Shown one piece after another: positions 19,690 through 28,262 of a DNA stretch of 64,000 bases. Source of the DNA: Lapidilactobacillus gannanensis. GTDB taxonomy: Bacteria; Bacillota; Bacilli; Lactobacillales; Lactobacillaceae. Each line of letters starts with the position of its first letter. The stretch's first letter is position 1. The notes under the pieces are model-generated. The model saw nothing but the letters and a program-made list of their open reading frames with translations, searched no databases and was not told where the DNA came from. The position numbers and the translations under genes are program-made. The stretch is from positions 1 to 64,000 of the forward strand of contig NZ_RHOT01000010.1 in NCBI RefSeq assembly GCF_003946675.1, written 5' to 3'.

Positions 19690-20055
19690 ATGAACAAACA
19701 ACGCACTTATAAAATAAAATCATACGTCAATGCCAGCCATGCTGTTCGTTGGGCCACCGGTTCTGGCAAAAAACATAATCACACTTGGGAAATCACTTGC
19801 GAACTGCACACCCTTGACAAAATGGTGGCTTTCTTCGACATTGAAAAAATTATTCACCAAACCCTGGATACTCTTTCCGGCAAGTTTCTTAATGATTTAC
19901 CTGAGTTTAAAACCATCAACCCCACTGTCGAAAACGTCACTGAGTATTTATTCGATAAAATTAGTACGACCTTACAAGATAACGGCGCTGAATTACTACG
20001 AATCGAGGTCAGCGATTCACCGACACGATCTTACTGTATTGATGTCTCAAATTAA
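19690..20055 (+). CDS. 6-pyruvoyl-tetrahydropterin synthase-related protein of the XrtG locus
   Basis: A 121-residue protein of the PTPS/QueD fold. Zinc ligands are predicted as His17, His29 and His31 (NASHAVRW, then KKHNHTWE). The catalytic Cys that QueD and PTPS carry between these histidines is absent, the loop reading TGSGKK. The C-terminal part NPTVENVTEYLFDKI matches the family. A PTPS-related protein is a recognised member of the Firmicutes exosortase G gene set (TIGR03112 type). Its role there is unknown, and a plain queuosine function is unlikely. It is followed by a bidirectional terminator. Confidence 0.85.
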   Translation: MNKQRTYKIKSYVNASHAVRWATGSGKKHNHTWEITCELHTLDKMVAFFDIEKIIHQTLDTLSGKFLNDLPEFKTINPTVENVTEYLFDKISTTLQDNGAELLRIEVSDSPTRSYCIDVSN

Positions 20056-20066
20056 AAAAGAGCGGT

Positions 20067-20099
20067 AAAAAAATTGTGCTAAAAAAGCACAATTTTTTA
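20067..20099. terminator. Bidirectional rho-independent terminator
   Basis: AAAATTGTGCT and AGCACAATTTT pair around an A-rich loop, with T-runs in both directions. It separates the convergent pterin-synthase-like and glycosyltransferase genes. Confidence 0.88.
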
Positions 20100-20103
20100 T
20101 TTA

Positions 20104-21450
20104 CTATTTATGGCGATGACGAAATTGTTGCCAATCTGTGCGAACTTGCTGCCTAATACTACTTATTTCGGTTGCCAATCTCTCGCCATTCCAGTCTAAT
20201 GGTCGGGTCATCATATTAATGGTACCCACCAACCGAATCCAGAAACAAACTAAATTATAGCCAGGCAATGTAAAAATAATCCACCACAAATGACTATAAA
20301 AATGATGCTCGTCGGCAAAAGGCTTGAGCAGCGACCGCACACAAATGTAATTAAAAATTTCAACAATGACATACAAGAAGTAAATTAAAACATAAGATGC
20401 AAGCAGAACGACTAATGAATAACGGAAAAAAAGTAAAACAATACTTGCAAAAAACCAAATCATCTTAGGAAACATAAACGTGTGATCGATCATCATCCGC
20501 CTAACCAAAAAATTAGAAAAGAATTTTGAAAGGCCTGCGTGATCATCACTCATGTAATTTTGAGTTGCTTCCAGTTCACCACGTTGCCAGCGTTGCCGCT
20601 GAGTATATAATTCCTGCCACCCACTAATCGGCCCGATAAAGAATAACGCCTCCGCACATAACCCAACCTTATCACCCAACCGTTGGCGAATCTGAAAAGT
20701 CATATCTGTATCTTCACCAACAGTTTCGGTATTGTACATAAAAGTATTAAATAACACATCCCGTCGAAAGGCAGAAAAAGCCCCTGACATCGTAAATAAT
20801 TCATTATGCGTCGATTCAATCGTCCGGCCAGATAGGAACGCTTGTGCATACTCAAAATACTCGTTCTTCTGGAGGGTTCGTAAGCGCCAGTTCTTTGTTG
20901 CCCGAATATCATGACGATTGGACAAGATGGTTCCAGTTAAGGCAGCAATATGGCCGTCATTTTCAAACTGCAAAATCATATTCATCAAAGCATGTGGCTC
21001 CAACAAACCATCACTATCAATATTAATAATATAAGTACCGATTGCATTATACATGGCAATATTAAGGGCATTGGCTTTTCCCTTTTTCGTACGAATAATG
21101 GACATGTTTAATTGGCTAAAAATATTTTGAGCATCACTAAAAACGCTGAAACTATTATCCGTACTCTGATTATCAACCACGATGACCTGTAATGCTTCAG
21201 CTGGATAGGTCGATTCAGCAATTGAATTTAAACAATCATACAGTGTATCTTCTGAGTTATAAACAGGCACCACAATTGTCACAAAAGGTAATTTAGCTGG
21301 CATCGATAACACTGGACGATGGCGACTGCGATGATAAACACGAATTGCTGAAATAATCGCCGGTAAAATTTCAACAATCACTGGAATGATAGTCCAAGTA
21401 ATCCAGAAACCCATCTTGAAAAAGGTTAGTTCTAACCAATAATGAATCAC
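20104..21450 (-). CDS. Exosortase G-associated family 2 glycosyltransferase
   Basis: A 448-residue membrane glycosyltransferase. A single N-terminal helix is followed by the GT-A domain: VTIVVPVYNSEDTLYDC (about 56-72), the DSD metal motif in INIDSDGL, the acceptor ED in ETVGEDTDM, and the QRQRWQRGE motif of processive enzymes. Three or four C-terminal helices complete it. This matches the glycosyltransferase of the XrtG set (TIGR03111 type). Its stop overlaps the exosortase gene start by 4 bp. It probably decorates the Firmicu-CTERM protein or builds a polymer attached to it. Confidence 0.9.
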   Translation of the reverse strand: MIHYWLELTFFKMGFWITWTIIPVIVEILPAIISAIRVYHRSRHRPVLSMPAKLPFVTIVVPVYNSEDTLYDCLNSIAESTYPAEALQVIVVDNQSTDNSFSVFSDAQNIFSQLNMSIIRTKKGKANALNIAMYNAIGTYIINIDSDGLLEPHALMNMILQFENDGHIAALTGTILSNRHDIRATKNWRLRTLQKNEYFEYAQAFLSGRTIESTHNELFTMSGAFSAFRRDVLFNTFMYNTETVGEDTDMTFQIRQRLGDKVGLCAEALFFIGPISGWQELYTQRQRWQRGELEATQNYMSDDHAGLSKFFSNFLVRRMMIDHTFMFPKMIWFFASIVLLFFRYSLVVLLASYVLIYFLYVIVEIFNYICVRSLLKPFADEHHFYSHLWWIIFTLPGYNLVCFWIRLVGTINMMTRPLDWNGERLATEISSIRQQVRTDWQQFRHRHK

Positions 21451-22049
21451 TTCGTAACTCCTTTCGGCAAGCGATGGAAACGAGCATAGATTCCTCGAGC
21501 TAATTGCGAGTAGGTAAAGACGTTATAATACAGCATAATCACCAAAACATAGAACACCAACCGCCCAATAATCGTATGTGCCAAGAAGAAACTTTGGGGA
21601 CCAAAGAAGTGGACGATTGTGACCACAATACTGATTCGTAAAACATTATCTAAATAAATCCAAATTACTCCCAACAGTGCATAAAAAACATGCTCACGTC
21701 TGGTATAGTTTGGGAAGAAAGTAATCAGTGCCAAAAAAGCCGTCGTTTCAATAATACCAGAGCATTCATAGTCGATTGTTAACATTGTCGTCGCATTTTG
21801 ACTAAGAATATGAACAATGCCGTATTTTGGCATTACTTGACACATTCCCGTCAAATCACCAAATCCCTGGATTGCCTTAATCACGGCGTGTGTGAAAAAC
21901 CAGACCCAATACGGATTGCTTAACGAGATTAGAATGAAAAAGAGTCCAATGCTACCCACAATGAAGAAGTAGGCTGGCAAGTGAACTTTTTTTAAAACTG
22001 ATAAAATATAGAGCCAAACCAAAATACCTAAAAGTAACCAAGGATTCAT
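21447..22049 (-). CDS. xrtG: Exosortase family protein XrtG
   Basis: A 200-residue integral membrane transpeptidase of the exosortase/archaeosortase family. The catalytic triad is visible as Cys96 in DYECSGIIE, Arg138 in LDNVLRIS and His158 in LAHTIIG, each next to a membrane helix as in known exosortases. Length fits the small XrtG branch of Firmicutes. It overlaps both neighbours by 4 bp and is thus in a tight operon with its predicted substrate upstream and the glycosyltransferase downstream. It would cleave the C-terminal sorting tripartite signal of the substrate. Confidence 0.92.
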   Translation of the reverse strand: MNPWLLLGILVWLYILSVLKKVHLPAYFFIVGSIGLFFILISLSNPYWVWFFTHAVIKAIQGFGDLTGMCQVMPKYGIVHILSQNATTMLTIDYECSGIIETTAFLALITFFPNYTRREHVFYALLGVIWIYLDNVLRISIVVTIVHFFGPQSFFLAHTIIGRLVFYVLVIMLYYNVFTYSQLARGIYARFHRLPKGVTK

Positions 22050-23278
22050 AGTGTTAATTCCTCAGCACGTTTCTTACGACGATTAAATTGCCAAATACCA
22101 AATAAAGCAATTCCAAAACCACCAGCGGCTAATAGGATTGGACCAGTACTACCACCTGTGACAGTCAGGGTTTGGTTACCCAAAGCGACATTGGTCATCG
22201 TGATTGTTTGGCCATCATCAGCTGCACCACCAAATGATTTGACTGGCACCTTGATTTCCATCACATCAGTGCGACCGCCTGTGCTTGTTTCCATACGTGT
22301 CACATAACCTTCAGAGCCAGTAAGAACATTGATTTCACCGACATTATGAGCCATAGCTACCCGCTCAGTGTCCCCGATTTGTTTTAATTGTTGATAAGGC
22401 TGACCATTTGCTTTTACAATCTTAACATCATAGCTCTGAGTACCGATTTTAAAGTTATATGTTGTCGGTTGAAAATCATTATAGCTAGCACCGCGATGAG
22501 GATCCATATTGATATATAAATAAAGATTGCCATCATATTGAAGTAAGGCGGCATTATGAGCATTATAGTCACCATCACTAAAGCGCAACTTGGTCTTTTG
22601 CACATCGGACCAATCGTCAAAAGCACCATCAATTACAATATTGGGATGACCAGTATAGTCACCACCGCCACTCTGATTAGAATAATCAAAAGTTGTTGAC
22701 GCTGTAAAACTACCGACATTATGCGGACCACCAGACAGCGTGAATTTCAAGCGACCAGCAGTTAATTCTAGGTCAGACAAAGCCACTTTGCCTTCAAAAA
22801 CATCATTATATTTGTATTGATTATTGGCAGCAACTGCCGTCACATAACCGCCATTATCAGCAACATTACTATGGCCACTAGTGCCATCTATTTGAATATC
22901 CACAGCTACTTTAGTGCCAGGTTTTTGTGGAAATTGATAACTACCATTTGCGGCCGGCTTTGGTGAAAGCGAAAAGCTTTGACTGCCAACCTGCAAATTA
23001 AACGGTTCCCAGACTGAAAATTCAGGCGTCGTACCATCTGTAAATGGTGCGCCATCTGGTTTCACACTAACGTACCAATACAGGTAATTATTATCAACCG
23101 TCATTGCCAGTTGAGCGCCCTTGCTGGCAGTTACTTTAGGCACACTCGCCCAATCAGAGACATCACCATCAATCGTGATGTTACTGGCCGCCGCTTTAAC
23201 TTGCTGGCGACTACTGAAACTAATTGCACCAATAAATAACACTAACATGGTTAGCCAGACTTTAAATTTCGTCCGCAT
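22046..23278 (-). CDS. Firmicu-CTERM sorting-signal protein, predicted XrtG substrate
   Basis: A 410-residue secreted protein. A signal peptide covers residues 1-30 (hydrophobic core LTMLVLFIGAISF). Two related beta-rich domains each begin with a near-identical phrase, ITIDGDVSDWASV (about 34-46) and IVIDGAFDDWSDV (about 213-225), a pattern seen in carbohydrate-binding folds. The tail has VTGGSTGPILLAAGGFG, a hydrophobic helix and a basic end NRRKKRAEE, which is the Firmicu-CTERM arrangement and has no LPxTG. It is the first gene of the operon. Its ligand and fate after cleavage are unknown. Confidence 0.88.
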   Translation of the reverse strand: MRTKFKVWLTMLVLFIGAISFSSRQQVKAAASNITIDGDVSDWASVPKVTASKGAQLAMTVDNNYLYWYVSVKPDGAPFTDGTTPEFSVWEPFNLQVGSQSFSLSPKPAANGSYQFPQKPGTKVAVDIQIDGTSGHSNVADNGGYVTAVAANNQYKYNDVFEGKVALSDLELTAGRLKFTLSGGPHNVGSFTASTTFDYSNQSGGGDYTGHPNIVIDGAFDDWSDVQKTKLRFSDGDYNAHNAALLQYDGNLYLYINMDPHRGASYNDFQPTTYNFKIGTQSYDVKIVKANGQPYQQLKQIGDTERVAMAHNVGEINVLTGSEGYVTRMETSTGGRTDVMEIKVPVKSFGGAADDGQTITMTNVALGNQTLTVTGGSTGPILLAAGGFGIALFGIWQFNRRKKRAEELTL

Positions 23279-23767
23279 TTTACCGTCCTCCGAATTAACT
23301 CAAAACAACCATTTACGAATTACTAAGTATTTTGAAAAAAGCATTAATTAATCTTCCGTAATTGTTGATAATTTATCATTATCAAGATTTACTTAATCAT
23401 TTTTTAAACTTACCTAGGCTTATTTTAGCAGGGATTCACTTCTGTATCAATGTATTCTAAAATATTAATAATATTTAATTTATAGTTACACATTGTAACT
23501 ATTTTAAACCAAGTAAACAGCTGTATTTTAATTACTAAGTAAATTGACCAACGCCCACGAACTAAAGCTGTATTTTAATTGCTTCTAGTCGTGTACCAAA
23601 GATGGTCATAACTTTAATCGGTTACATTTTTGGTTAAAACTTACTTAGTATAATTATCACAATTATAACATTTTATAAATAACACTGTACTCGAACAAAG
23701 AATCAGTCAGTCTTAATTTCTTGTGTATTCCGATTTTTCAACGGTCACTAGTTTAAACTCGATCAAC
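23279..23767. other. Intergenic region with an 18-bp direct repeat
   Basis: About 490 bp, very AT-rich. AGCTGTATTTTAATTACT (23519-23536) recurs with one change at 23576-23593, 57 bp apart. The repeats could be operators for the exosortase operon, which starts to the left, but no regulator is adjacent. No coding sequence is supported. Confidence 0.5.
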
Positions 23768-23815
23768 ACAAAAAAACAGTGCAATTTTCTCTATTTCTAG
23801 AGATAAATCGCACTG
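23768..23815 (-). terminator. Terminator of the LPxTG surface-protein gene
   Basis: CAGTGC (23777-23782) pairs with GCACTG (23810-23815), and inner CTCTA pairs with TAGAG. On the minus strand it is followed by a run of seven T. Confidence 0.8.
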
Positions 23816-23879
23816 ACTTGATTGACACCTTTAGCGGAATTTCATTGGTAATTCCTATTATGACGGCAATCAATAAATA

Positions 23880-25121
23880 TTATTTAATCCGAGTATTGTC
23901 GGGATTATTATTAACATTGATTACACCTACCACTAATAAGATCAGCAACATACCGAGTACTACCGGTAAATGACCGGCCTGACGTTCATTAGTTTGTGGT
24001 AACTTCCGGGACTTAACCGTCACTTTTTGCTTAGCCTGACTGACAGTGTGACGATTAGTTATCGCCTGATTAACACTAGAATCAGCCGGCGTACTAGCAG
24101 TAGCAGCTGTTACTTGGTTTTTCCGGTAGCTAACTGTTACCGTTCGATCTTGGCTAGTGGCAGCCACTTTACTACGAACGACAACGTTAGTATCCGCTGT
24201 ATAACCTGCAATGACAGGTGTAACCACATCTTTAAAAGCACCACTATTCCAAGTAGTTGTGGTTTGCTTAGTCACCAGATCAGTTTGTAATTCACCGTTT
24301 AAAGCAACTACTTGATGATTATCCGCGGCAATTTGCTTCCCAGTTGCATCAACGTAGTGAATTGTTTGCGTGACGTTTTTGACTAACTTCTTAGAGGTCA
24401 ATTGATGTTGATAGTAAACTATTATCTCTGAATTTGCGGCACCATTGACTGGTGTTTGGCTTGGCACCACTGCCAAAGTTGGATTAACGTAACCCTTAGC
24501 ACTTAAGTCAGGTGAACCAACTTGCGGAAATTCAGACAAGCCGACAGCATACCAACTATCACTTTTATGCGGTGTTACAGGTTTTGAACTTAAAACACCT
24601 GTACTATCAGGCATGGCATAACCAAGGTTCTCCCCAGTAACCAGATCAATAATCATGCTTGAACCAAAATGAACCTGTTGTTGGACTGGTACTGCAATAC
24701 TTTCATTTGTTGCTTGGTCATAATAACGAATCGTTCTAGTCACGAACTTATTCAACGAATCGTAGTCACTTCCTAAAGGCCAAACAGCGGTACTAGTGCC
24801 CTCGGGCCAAATTTTATTGCCCGGAATAATCCCTTTAGAACCTTGTGCATTAAATCCACTGCCGCCATACCATTGATCCCAATTTGCTACTAGCTCTGCC
24901 CAGCGATCCGGCGTTGGATCAGCGCCATTCTCTGGATGTTCTGGAATATACTGTGGGTATTGAAACGCGACTGTACTCCCAGTACCAGCTGTAATATCTG
25001 AACTTGCAGCTTGAACAACGCCAATTTTATGCTCGTTCATCACGAGTGCCAAGCTTAAAAAAGCAACAAATAATAGGACTAATCTTGTTCATTGATTAGT
25101 CCGAAATAAATGAAAATGCAT
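23880..25121 (-). pseudogene. LPxTG-anchored MucBP-like surface protein, broken by an in-frame TGA
   Basis: The gene begins with an ATG at 25121 behind GGGGGAAG and reads MHFHLFRTNQ, then TGA (25091-25089), then continues in the same frame TRLVLLFVAFLSLALVMNE, the hydrophobic core of a signal peptide. The body has two MucBP/Mub-B2-like stretches (VTRTIRYYDQ and VTQTIHYVDATGKQ). The end is KLPQTNERQAG plus a hydrophobic helix and a basic tail, a sortase A signal. The largest intact reading frame starts at a TTG within the signal peptide (25052) and lacks a ribosome-binding site. Most likely a recent nonsense mutation. Sequencing error or readthrough remain possible. Confidence 0.8.
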
Positions 25122-25288
25122 GTGAACTTCCCCCAATTCAATCATGATGCATAATAATTTAATAAGATAACTATAGATTAAATTATTACTAATTACAAAT
25201 ATTTTTCTAACTATTTATAAAAATAAATTCTGATTTTGTGATTTCTTTAATAACAGCCACTATTAGCCAACTGCTACGGTATTCAACA

Positions 25289-25337
25289 ATAAAAAACCAC
25301 TATTCAAATTTGTCAATGACGGCAAATTAAATAGTAG
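25289..25337 (-). terminator. Terminator of the membrane-anchored protein gene
   Basis: On the minus strand CTACTATTTAATTTG pairs imperfectly with CAAATTTGAATAGTGG and is followed by TTTTTT. It lies about 100 bp after the gene ending at 25441. Confidence 0.75.
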
Positions 25338-25440
25338 TTGTGCGATATTTCTGCGTTAAAACTTGCTCAACGTTAGTTCTGATCAGCTAGCAAACAATCT
25401 TAATGCTTTAGCAGATCAATTTTGGCAGCAATTTATTTGA

Positions 25441-26208
25441 TTAAATGGGCCGACCAACATTAATGCGGTCAGTCATCCTCTGATTCATCTGCTGATCATC
25501 AAGCAGTTCCTGGCGCGACTCATTGTTCGCTGCCTCACGCTGATAACGCCCATTTTTCTGTTTAAGAAAAACAGCTTTACCTGAAAATACTGGCATATAA
25601 AATGGCTGATCAACGCCGTTTGTCCCCGCTGGTTCTCGGGACACAATGACCGCTAATTCTTGATTTATTTGAGGTAAAGGACAGTATGAATATTTGGCGG
25701 TGACAACCTCAGTTGACTGTAGTGCTGCTTTTTCCTGATCAGAAATAAAATCCTTAGTCGCCAAATGGGCTAATAAAATATCTTTGCGGATATTCCCACC
25801 AGCAAATAAAACCTTAATTGACTTTGGCACTCTTTTACCAGTGTGGGCCAATACTTGTTGGACCTTAATCGTTGCTAACGTGTATGCTGAAACCGTGCTG
25901 CCCTGATAAACATAGCTTTTCAGCGCCGTAATCTGCCCAACAACCGTTAATTCACCGCTCTCAATTAAGCCGGCAAAATCCTGCGGATAATTAACAAAAT
26001 CTAGTTCAGCAGTAATCGGATAGATTTTCCGATAAAACGATGGCGGAGTTGCCGCCTTTTTTCTAACAGTTGAACCTTTTTTCGCCGGCGCTAACTTAGT
26101 CGTTTGCACAGTTGTCGACGAATGTCGCGCCTTAACTGCCCCAAACAAGCTCCCTACCAAAATCAGCACCAACAATATTGATAGGATAATTTTGATTTTT
26201 TTCTTCAC
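25441..26208 (-). CDS. Membrane-anchored extracellular protein, unknown
   Basis: A 255-residue protein with one N-terminal membrane helix (about residues 5-25, no lipobox) and a basic Thr/Lys-rich linker. The globular extracellular part begins at about residue 55. No catalytic motif is recognised. It starts 11 bp after the NUDIX gene stop on the same strand, so they are probably cotranscribed. Confidence 0.8.
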   Translation of the reverse strand: MKKKIKIILSILLVLILVGSLFGAVKARHSSTTVQTTKLAPAKKGSTVRKKAATPPSFYRKIYPITAELDFVNYPQDFAGLIESGELTVVGQITALKSYVYQGSTVSAYTLATIKVQQVLAHTGKRVPKSIKVLFAGGNIRKDILLAHLATKDFISDQEKAALQSTEVVTAKYSYCPLPQINQELAVIVSREPAGTNGVDQPFYMPVFSGKAVFLKQKNGRYQREAANNESRQELLDDQQMNQRMTDRINVGRPI

Positions 26209-26219
26209 TGCAATCTCAA

Positions 26220-26825
26220 CTATTCAACAGTAATCGCCGTTTTACGTGCCATTAAGGTTGTTAGTTGCTCCTTCGTCGTCCGATTTAAAGATAAAGCAGG
26301 CAGTTTATCCAAGGCAAAATAAGCAATTTGTCCAGTTTCAATATTCTCGGCAAAGTGACCAGCAACTGGTTGGCAGGCAAAAACCATTTTATAATACTGG
26401 AACGGCTGCGGAATATCAGTTCTTTTAGCCGTGTCAAAGATATCAAGCAACCCCTGGACGGTCACCTGTAAGCCTGTCTCTTCAAATACTTCGCGAATAA
26501 TATTCTCCGTTGGCGTATAACCTACATCAGCAAAACCACCAGGCAGTGACCACTCACCAGTTGGTTTGTCCTGAACCATTAAGATTTGCTGATTTTTGAC
26601 GATCAAGGCACGAACATCAACTTTAGGAGTAATGTAGCCCTGGTCCTGTGTTAAAGCCGCCGTTAAATCAGCTACCTTAGTATTTGTGGTTGTGGCCATT
26701 TGTTCCAGTAGAATTTGCTCCAGTTTCTCATAGCGGTCTCGTTCAAAAGGTTCCTTAGTGTAATGCAGGCCGCTTTGGATCAGTGCCAGCATTTGTCGTT
26801 GACTATTTAATAGCTCTGAAGTCAT
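26220..26825 (-). CDS. NUDIX hydrolase with N-terminal helper domain
   Basis: A 201-residue protein with an N-terminal helical domain (residues 1-60, the NUDIX_N_2 type) and a NUDIX fold. The NUDIX box reads GGFADVGYTPTENIIREVFEETG. The RExxEE core is intact, while a Tyr stands where the first Glu of the consensus would be, as in the YjhB-like group. It hydrolyses nucleoside diphosphate-linked molecules, probably ADP-sugar or CDP-choline-like substrates. The exact substrate is not evident. Confidence 0.92.
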   Translation of the reverse strand: MTSELLNSQRQMLALIQSGLHYTKEPFERDRYEKLEQILLEQMATTTNTKVADLTAALTQDQGYITPKVDVRALIVKNQQILMVQDKPTGEWSLPGGFADVGYTPTENIIREVFEETGLQVTVQGLLDIFDTAKRTDIPQPFQYYKMVFACQPVAGHFAENIETGQIAYFALDKLPALSLNRTTKEQLTTLMARKTAITVE

Positions 26826-26978
26826 TTGCCATCCTCCTCAGCCAGACAGTTATCATCGTCTAGCTTTATTGTGATAATCATATCATAATTCTGATAATAA
26901 TCTTGATTAAACTAAAATAGTGGCAAAATTTTAAGAATTGTTAACGCGTTTCCATTTGAAAAAGTTGCTTAACCCAAA

Positions 26979-27023
26979 AATAGCGAGTAGTCCTGACAAA
27001 ACGCATCAGAATCACTCGTTATT
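26979..27023. terminator. Hairpin between NUDIX gene and pseudogene
   Basis: AATAGCGAGT pairs with ACTCGTTATT, and inner CTGA pairs with TCAG. A weak T-rich tract follows on the + strand. It may end transcription from either side or be another intergenic repeat. Confidence 0.45.
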
Positions 27024-27087
27024 TCTCTTTAATATTCATCGACTGAATGCCTTTTACCACCCGATTAATAAAATCAGTTTCCTATAG

Positions 27088-27387
27088 CTATGATGCCTGA
27101 AAATAATCATCCACAATTTTCTTAATCGCAACCACACCATCTTCATAAAATAGTTTGGCTGGTACTTTGATCTGCGGTAGTTGTCGCGGATCGTTGAAAG
27201 GCGTACTTGGATCAGGGACAACTAAGGCGTCCAAATCTTGGGCCACATCCCATTTGAACTCGATTTGATAATCAGCATCAAAAACTTAATGTAACTTTTT
27301 CTCCAATTTCTTTGAAGACATGACACCATTGAAATACGTGTAACTAGCTACCTGACTGTTGTAGAGCACGAAAGCAATCTTCTTCAT
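27088..27387 (-). pseudogene. Short gene disrupted by an in-frame TAA
   Basis: From an ATG at 27387 the frame reads MKKIAFVLYNSQVASYTYFN and stops at TAA (27288-27286, codon 34). It then stays open for 65 more codons, including DLDALVVPDPSTPFNDPRQL and VAIKKIVDDYF, to a TAG at 27088. Codon use and sense are continuous across the stop, so this is a roughly 99-residue protein with a nonsense mutation. I do not recognise the family. Both fragments are shorter than most gene finders accept. Confidence 0.65.
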
Positions 27388-27591
27388 CAACCAGACACTC
27401 CCTTAACCACTTTTCTAATTCTCTGAGAATTATTCCTAAGTGATCATCAGCCCGCAATTGTTGCCAGATTACCAATATTTCCAAAGTGATTCCTTAATCA
27501 GGCTGATTTGATACTTCTAAATAACTCATCAGTTCACATGTAGTATAATTCTTTGTGACCTATAATTCAATCCATTTTTTATAGCGACTGC
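27388..27591. other. Short intergenic region
   Basis: About 200 bp without a supported gene or clear signal. Confidence 0.4.
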
Positions 27592-28149
27592 TTAATTTAT
27601 TACCGCCTTAAACGTCGCCGTTTGCAGCGCCGCAATTAACTCATGTAAATCGTTCAAAGTATCTTGCTGCTCATCAAGTAACCATTCGCGCCAAATCTCG
27701 TAAATACCGGCACTCATGAAGCCAATCCAATAACGGCGTTTTGTCGCTGGAACCTGTTGCAACATCGGCTCACTTTCATAAAAACGTTGCATATTCGCGA
27801 AAAAAATTTGTCGGATAATCGGTTCATAATGTCGCTGAATCGACAGCTTCATTGCCGCCCCGAATTGTTCAAGAAACTCACTTAATCGCTGTAACTTTTC
27901 CGCTGGTGAAACATGATTAAGCACCTCATCGAAAATCTGCCGAACTTCAGGCTCGAAATAAGCGACTAACACATCGTCAAGCGTTGTAAAATTACGATAA
28001 AAAGCCATTCGACTCACACCTGCTCGCGTCACTAATTGCGAAACTTTAATATCATTGAAATCAGTTGTTTGCAATAACTGCAATAGCGCCGTGGTTAAAT
28101 ACTCCCGGGAATCCTGTTTAATTAATTGTGCATGTTTCGTTGCTGCCAT
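27592..28149 (-). CDS. TetR/AcrR family transcriptional regulator
   Basis: A 185-residue regulator with an N-terminal HTH (residues 12-60, TDFNDIKVSQLVTRAGVSRM then AFYRNFTTLDDVL) and a C-terminal TetR ligand domain of the Firmicutes type. It is divergent from the epimerase pseudogene at 28263. The 113-bp gap contains an inverted repeat that is a likely operator, so the epimerase was probably its target. Confidence 0.93.
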   Translation of the reverse strand: MAATKHAQLIKQDSREYLTTALLQLLQTTDFNDIKVSQLVTRAGVSRMAFYRNFTTLDDVLVAYFEPEVRQIFDEVLNHVSPAEKLQRLSEFLEQFGAAMKLSIQRHYEPIIRQIFFANMQRFYESEPMLQQVPATKRRYWIGFMSAGIYEIWREWLLDEQQDTLNDLHELIAALQTATFKAVIN

Positions 28150-28223
28150 TACAATTTCTCCAATCTGTCACAGATGCGACTTTTGCCCTTGCTTACCTTG
28201 CCCAAGCATTGTACGATATTCTC

Positions 28224-28238
28224 ACTTGTGTTACAAGT
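28224..28238. promoter_or_regulatory. Candidate TetR operator
   Basis: ACTTGT and ACAAGT form a perfect inverted repeat around GTT in the divergent promoter region between the TetR gene and the epimerase. A TATAAC -10-like box overlaps it just downstream. Confidence 0.6.
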
Positions 28239-28262
28239 ATAACATCTGTAAGGAGAGCAAAA

